The notes under the pieces: generated by a model | Database searches by the model: none | Seen by the model: only the letters and a program-made list of their open reading frames with translations | Told to the model about the DNA's origin: nothing | Assembly: GCA_963754235.1 (NCBI GenBank) | Contig: CAVWFK010000024.1 | Span: forward strand, 1 to 64,000 | DNA length: 64,000 nucleotides | Reading direction: 5' to 3' | From: DATAYA01 sp963754235 | Lineage (GTDB): Bacteria > Pseudomonadota > Alphaproteobacteria > Acetobacterales > Acetobacteraceae | Part shown: in pieces, positions 62,490 to 64,000 of the stretch | How the letters are laid out: each line of letters opens with the position of its first letter | Numbering within the stretch: position 1 is the first letter of the stretch | Program-made: the position numbers and the translations under genes

Positions 62490-62939
62490 TCAGATCGTGA
62501 AGTCGATCGGTTCGGCGGTGCGCCGGTGCAATCCGGCGCGGGCGGCGCGGCGCAGCAGGTCGTCGAGTGTCAGGCCGGCAAGAAGGGACCGCGCGGCGGC
62601 ATCGAGTTCATCCCACAAGCCGCCGACGACCAATGTCTGCAGCCGCCCCGACAGGCGCCCGGAGGGCTCGTCGTTGCTCATGGCGGCATCCACGATCTCC
62701 AGCAGGACAATGTCGCGCGCCGAGCGGCCGAGCCGGTAGCCGCCGTGCGGTCCGCGCACACTTTCCAGCAGCTCGGCGCGCGTGAGCGTCTGCAGCAGCG
62801 GTTCGATCCCACGCGGCGCCTGCCCGATCCGGCCGCCGATCTCGGCAGCGCTCGCGGCACCCGTGCGCCCGACATGAAAGGCGACATCCAACTGGATCGA
62901 GACGGCGATCATGGCTCGATCACGACGCGTGATTGGCAT
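62490..62939 (-). CDS. Rrf2 family transcriptional regulator (CymR-like)
   Basis: 149 residues from ATG 62939 (or 62912). Winged helix: IAVSIQLDVAFHVGRTGAAS then AAEIGGRIGQAPRGIEPLLQ, wing RGPHGGYRLGRSARDIVLLE. Rrf2 proteins with three cysteines bind Fe-S clusters (IscR, NsrR); this one has no cysteine at all, so it is more like CymR, which senses cysteine metabolism by binding CysK. Its coupling to a CysK-like gene fits that idea. An AT-rich stretch at 63031-63040 may hold its promoter. Confidence 0.85.
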   Translation of the reverse strand: MPITRRDRAMIAVSIQLDVAFHVGRTGAASAAEIGGRIGQAPRGIEPLLQTLTRAELLESVRGPHGGYRLGRSARDIVLLEIVDAAMSNDEPSGRLSGRLQTLVVGGLWDELDAAARSLLAGLTLDDLLRRAARAGLHRRTAEPIDFTI

Positions 62940-63095
62940 GGTTCTGGCACAGAGATCAGAAGTTGAAACCGGCCCGCCCGGGATAGACCGCATCGCTGGT
63001 ACAAGGCAAGAGAAGCACGATCCCGTGACGTAAATTATTGCTTGCGCGCCGGCCCGCATCGCCGGCATCTCTGCCGAGGCAAGCACGGAGGCCGG

Positions 63096-64000
63096 ATGAT
63101 GGGTCCGAAATCGATCGCCGTGATCGGGGCAGGTTTCAGCGGCACGCTGCTCTCACTGCATCTACTGCGCCATTGCCCTGCTTCGGTGCGGATCACCATG
63201 ATCGAGCGCGGCGGCCAGTTCGGCCGGGGCCACGCCTATTCGACCGGCAATCCCAGCCATCTGCTGAATGTGCCGGCGAGCCGGATGAGCGCATTCCACG
63301 ACAGACCATCGGACTTCGTCGACTGGCTGCTGGCGAGGCCCGAGGCCGCGCAGCTTGCCGGCGGTCCCGCCCCCGACAGCTTCGTGCCGCGCCAGGTGTT
63401 CGGCGCCTATGTGCGAAATCTGCTGAAGAATGAGCTGCGCCGGACCACCCGGCATCGGCTCCAACTTGTGCGGGGCTCGGTGACCGGCCTCGACCGCAGT
63501 GCAGCCCCACTCCGCCTCGCGCTCGACCGCGGGCGGGAGATCACGGCCGACCTGGCCGTGCTCGCGATCGGCAACTTCCCGCCGGAGCCGATGCCGGTCG
63601 CCGATCGGTCGTTCTACGATTCGGAGCGCTACCGGCCGGATCCCTGGGCCGCGGACGCCCTGAGCGGGCTCGATCCCGCGGCGTCGGTGCTGCTGATCGG
63701 CACCGGATTGACCACGATCGACATAGTGGTCTCGCTGCTCGACCAGAGCCACGCCGGACCGATCCATGCCATGTCCCGGCGCGGCCTGCTGCCCCGCACG
63801 CATGACGGCTCCGCTGGCGTCCCGGCCGCGCTGCACACCGCATTTCCCACCCGGCTGACCGCACTGGTCCGCTTCCTGCGTGACGAGGTGCGCAGGGCCG
63901 AAGCGGAAGGCCGCACCTGGCAGCCGGTGGTCGACGAACTGCGTCCGTTTACCGGCGACGTGTGGCAAACTATGTCGACCGAAGACCGCGAGCGCTTCCT
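63096..64000 (+). CDS. FAD/NAD(P)-binding protein (pfam13454-like), 3' end outside window
   Basis: At least 301 residues, open to the window edge. Dinucleotide-binding GxGxxG near the start: KSIAVIGAGFSGTLLSLHLL. Also GRGHAYSTGNPSHLLNVPAS, DLAVLAIGNFPPEP and a second nucleotide motif SVLLIGTGLTTIDIVVSLLD. This is the FAD-NAD(P)-binding (YdhS/HcaD-like) group of flavoproteins of unknown substrate. ATG ATG at 63096; GGAGG a few bases upstream. Divergent from the Rrf2 gene with 156 bases between them. Confidence 0.9.
   Translation, partial: MMGPKSIAVIGAGFSGTLLSLHLLRHCPASVRITMIERGGQFGRGHAYSTGNPSHLLNVPASRMSAFHDRPSDFVDWLLARPEAAQLAGGPAPDSFVPRQVFGAYVRNLLKNELRRTTRHRLQLVRGSVTGLDRSAAPLRLALDRGREITADLAVLAIGNFPPEPMPVADRSFYDSERYRPDPWAADALSGLDPAASVLLIGTGLTTIDIVVSLLDQSHAGPIHAMSRRGLLPRTHDGSAGVPAALHTAFPTRLTALVRFLRDEVRRAEAEGRTWQPVVDELRPFTGDVWQTMSTEDRERF

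Overview
The window is high-GC (roughly 68-70% by eye) chromosomal DNA of an alphaproteobacterium. Support comes from an NtrY/NtrX pair, a pepA-holC pair, Acetobacteraceae-like housekeeping genes (proA, nhaA, pepA, cysQ, Sua5-type tsaC) and a type II-C CRISPR-Cas9 locus. The family Acetobacteraceae is my inference, not proven.

Layout. 1-3.7 kb: remnant of an integrated element (decayed ParB-like gene, unknown protein, tyrosine integrase) ending at a glycosyltransferase that has lost its N-terminal half. 3.8-7.4 kb: otnK, a MNT/HEPN module whose toxin is broken by a dispersed palindromic repeat, and a DedA protein. 7.4-11.4 kb: surface-glycan glycosyltransferases, one a GT2-WbsX fusion. 11.7-19 kb: rlpA, a YihY/BrkB protein, ornithine decarboxylase, a HpcH/HpaI aldolase and a sugar ABC importer (binding protein plus two permeases, no ATPase). 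19.3-27.4 kb: ntrYX, a TPR sulfotransferase, a catalytically dead trypsin-like PDZ protein and an SMP-30 gene. 27.4-32.6 kb: a foreign mosaic of gene fragments, a regulator/beta-propeller operon split by an IS630 element, and DUF899/DUF2182 genes. 32.6-41 kb: M36-like metallopeptidase, GFA protein, hexapeptide protein, proA, histidine phosphatase, GT9-like protein, nhaA. 41-49 kb: a brnTA module translationally linked to a tightly overlapping eight-gene cluster (CgeB-like GT, nucleotidyltransferase, methyltransferase, glycosidase-like protein, PIG-L deacetylase, GT4, GNAT, methyltransferase) that looks like an uncharacterised glycoconjugate pathway. 49-54.2 kb: type II-C CRISPR locus. 54.2-64 kb: GT4, GST, an IS110 element with a strong 5' hairpin, holC-pepA, cysQ-tsaC, a CysK-like gene with an Rrf2 regulator, and a partial FAD/NAD(P)-binding protein.

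The CRISPR locus is the main system. Order is tracrRNA (minus strand) / cas9-cas1-cas2 (plus strand) / array of nine 36-nt repeats with eight 30-nt spacers. The tracrRNA candidate upstream of cas9 has an anti-repeat, a GC hairpin, a terminator and its own promoter. The tracrRNA orientation fixes crRNA synthesis on the minus strand, and in that orientation each repeat carries a promoter-like element with the same -35 hexamer and 16-nt spacing as the tracrRNA promoter. cas9 as written carries three single-base indels, one of which removes the RuvC-III aspartate.

Conserved genes across the window (ntrY, tsaC, cas9, glycosyltransferases, SMP-30) carry isolated single-base frameshifts. Because tsaC is normally essential, at least some are probably sequencing errors, so 'pseudogene' here means 'frame is broken in this sequence'.
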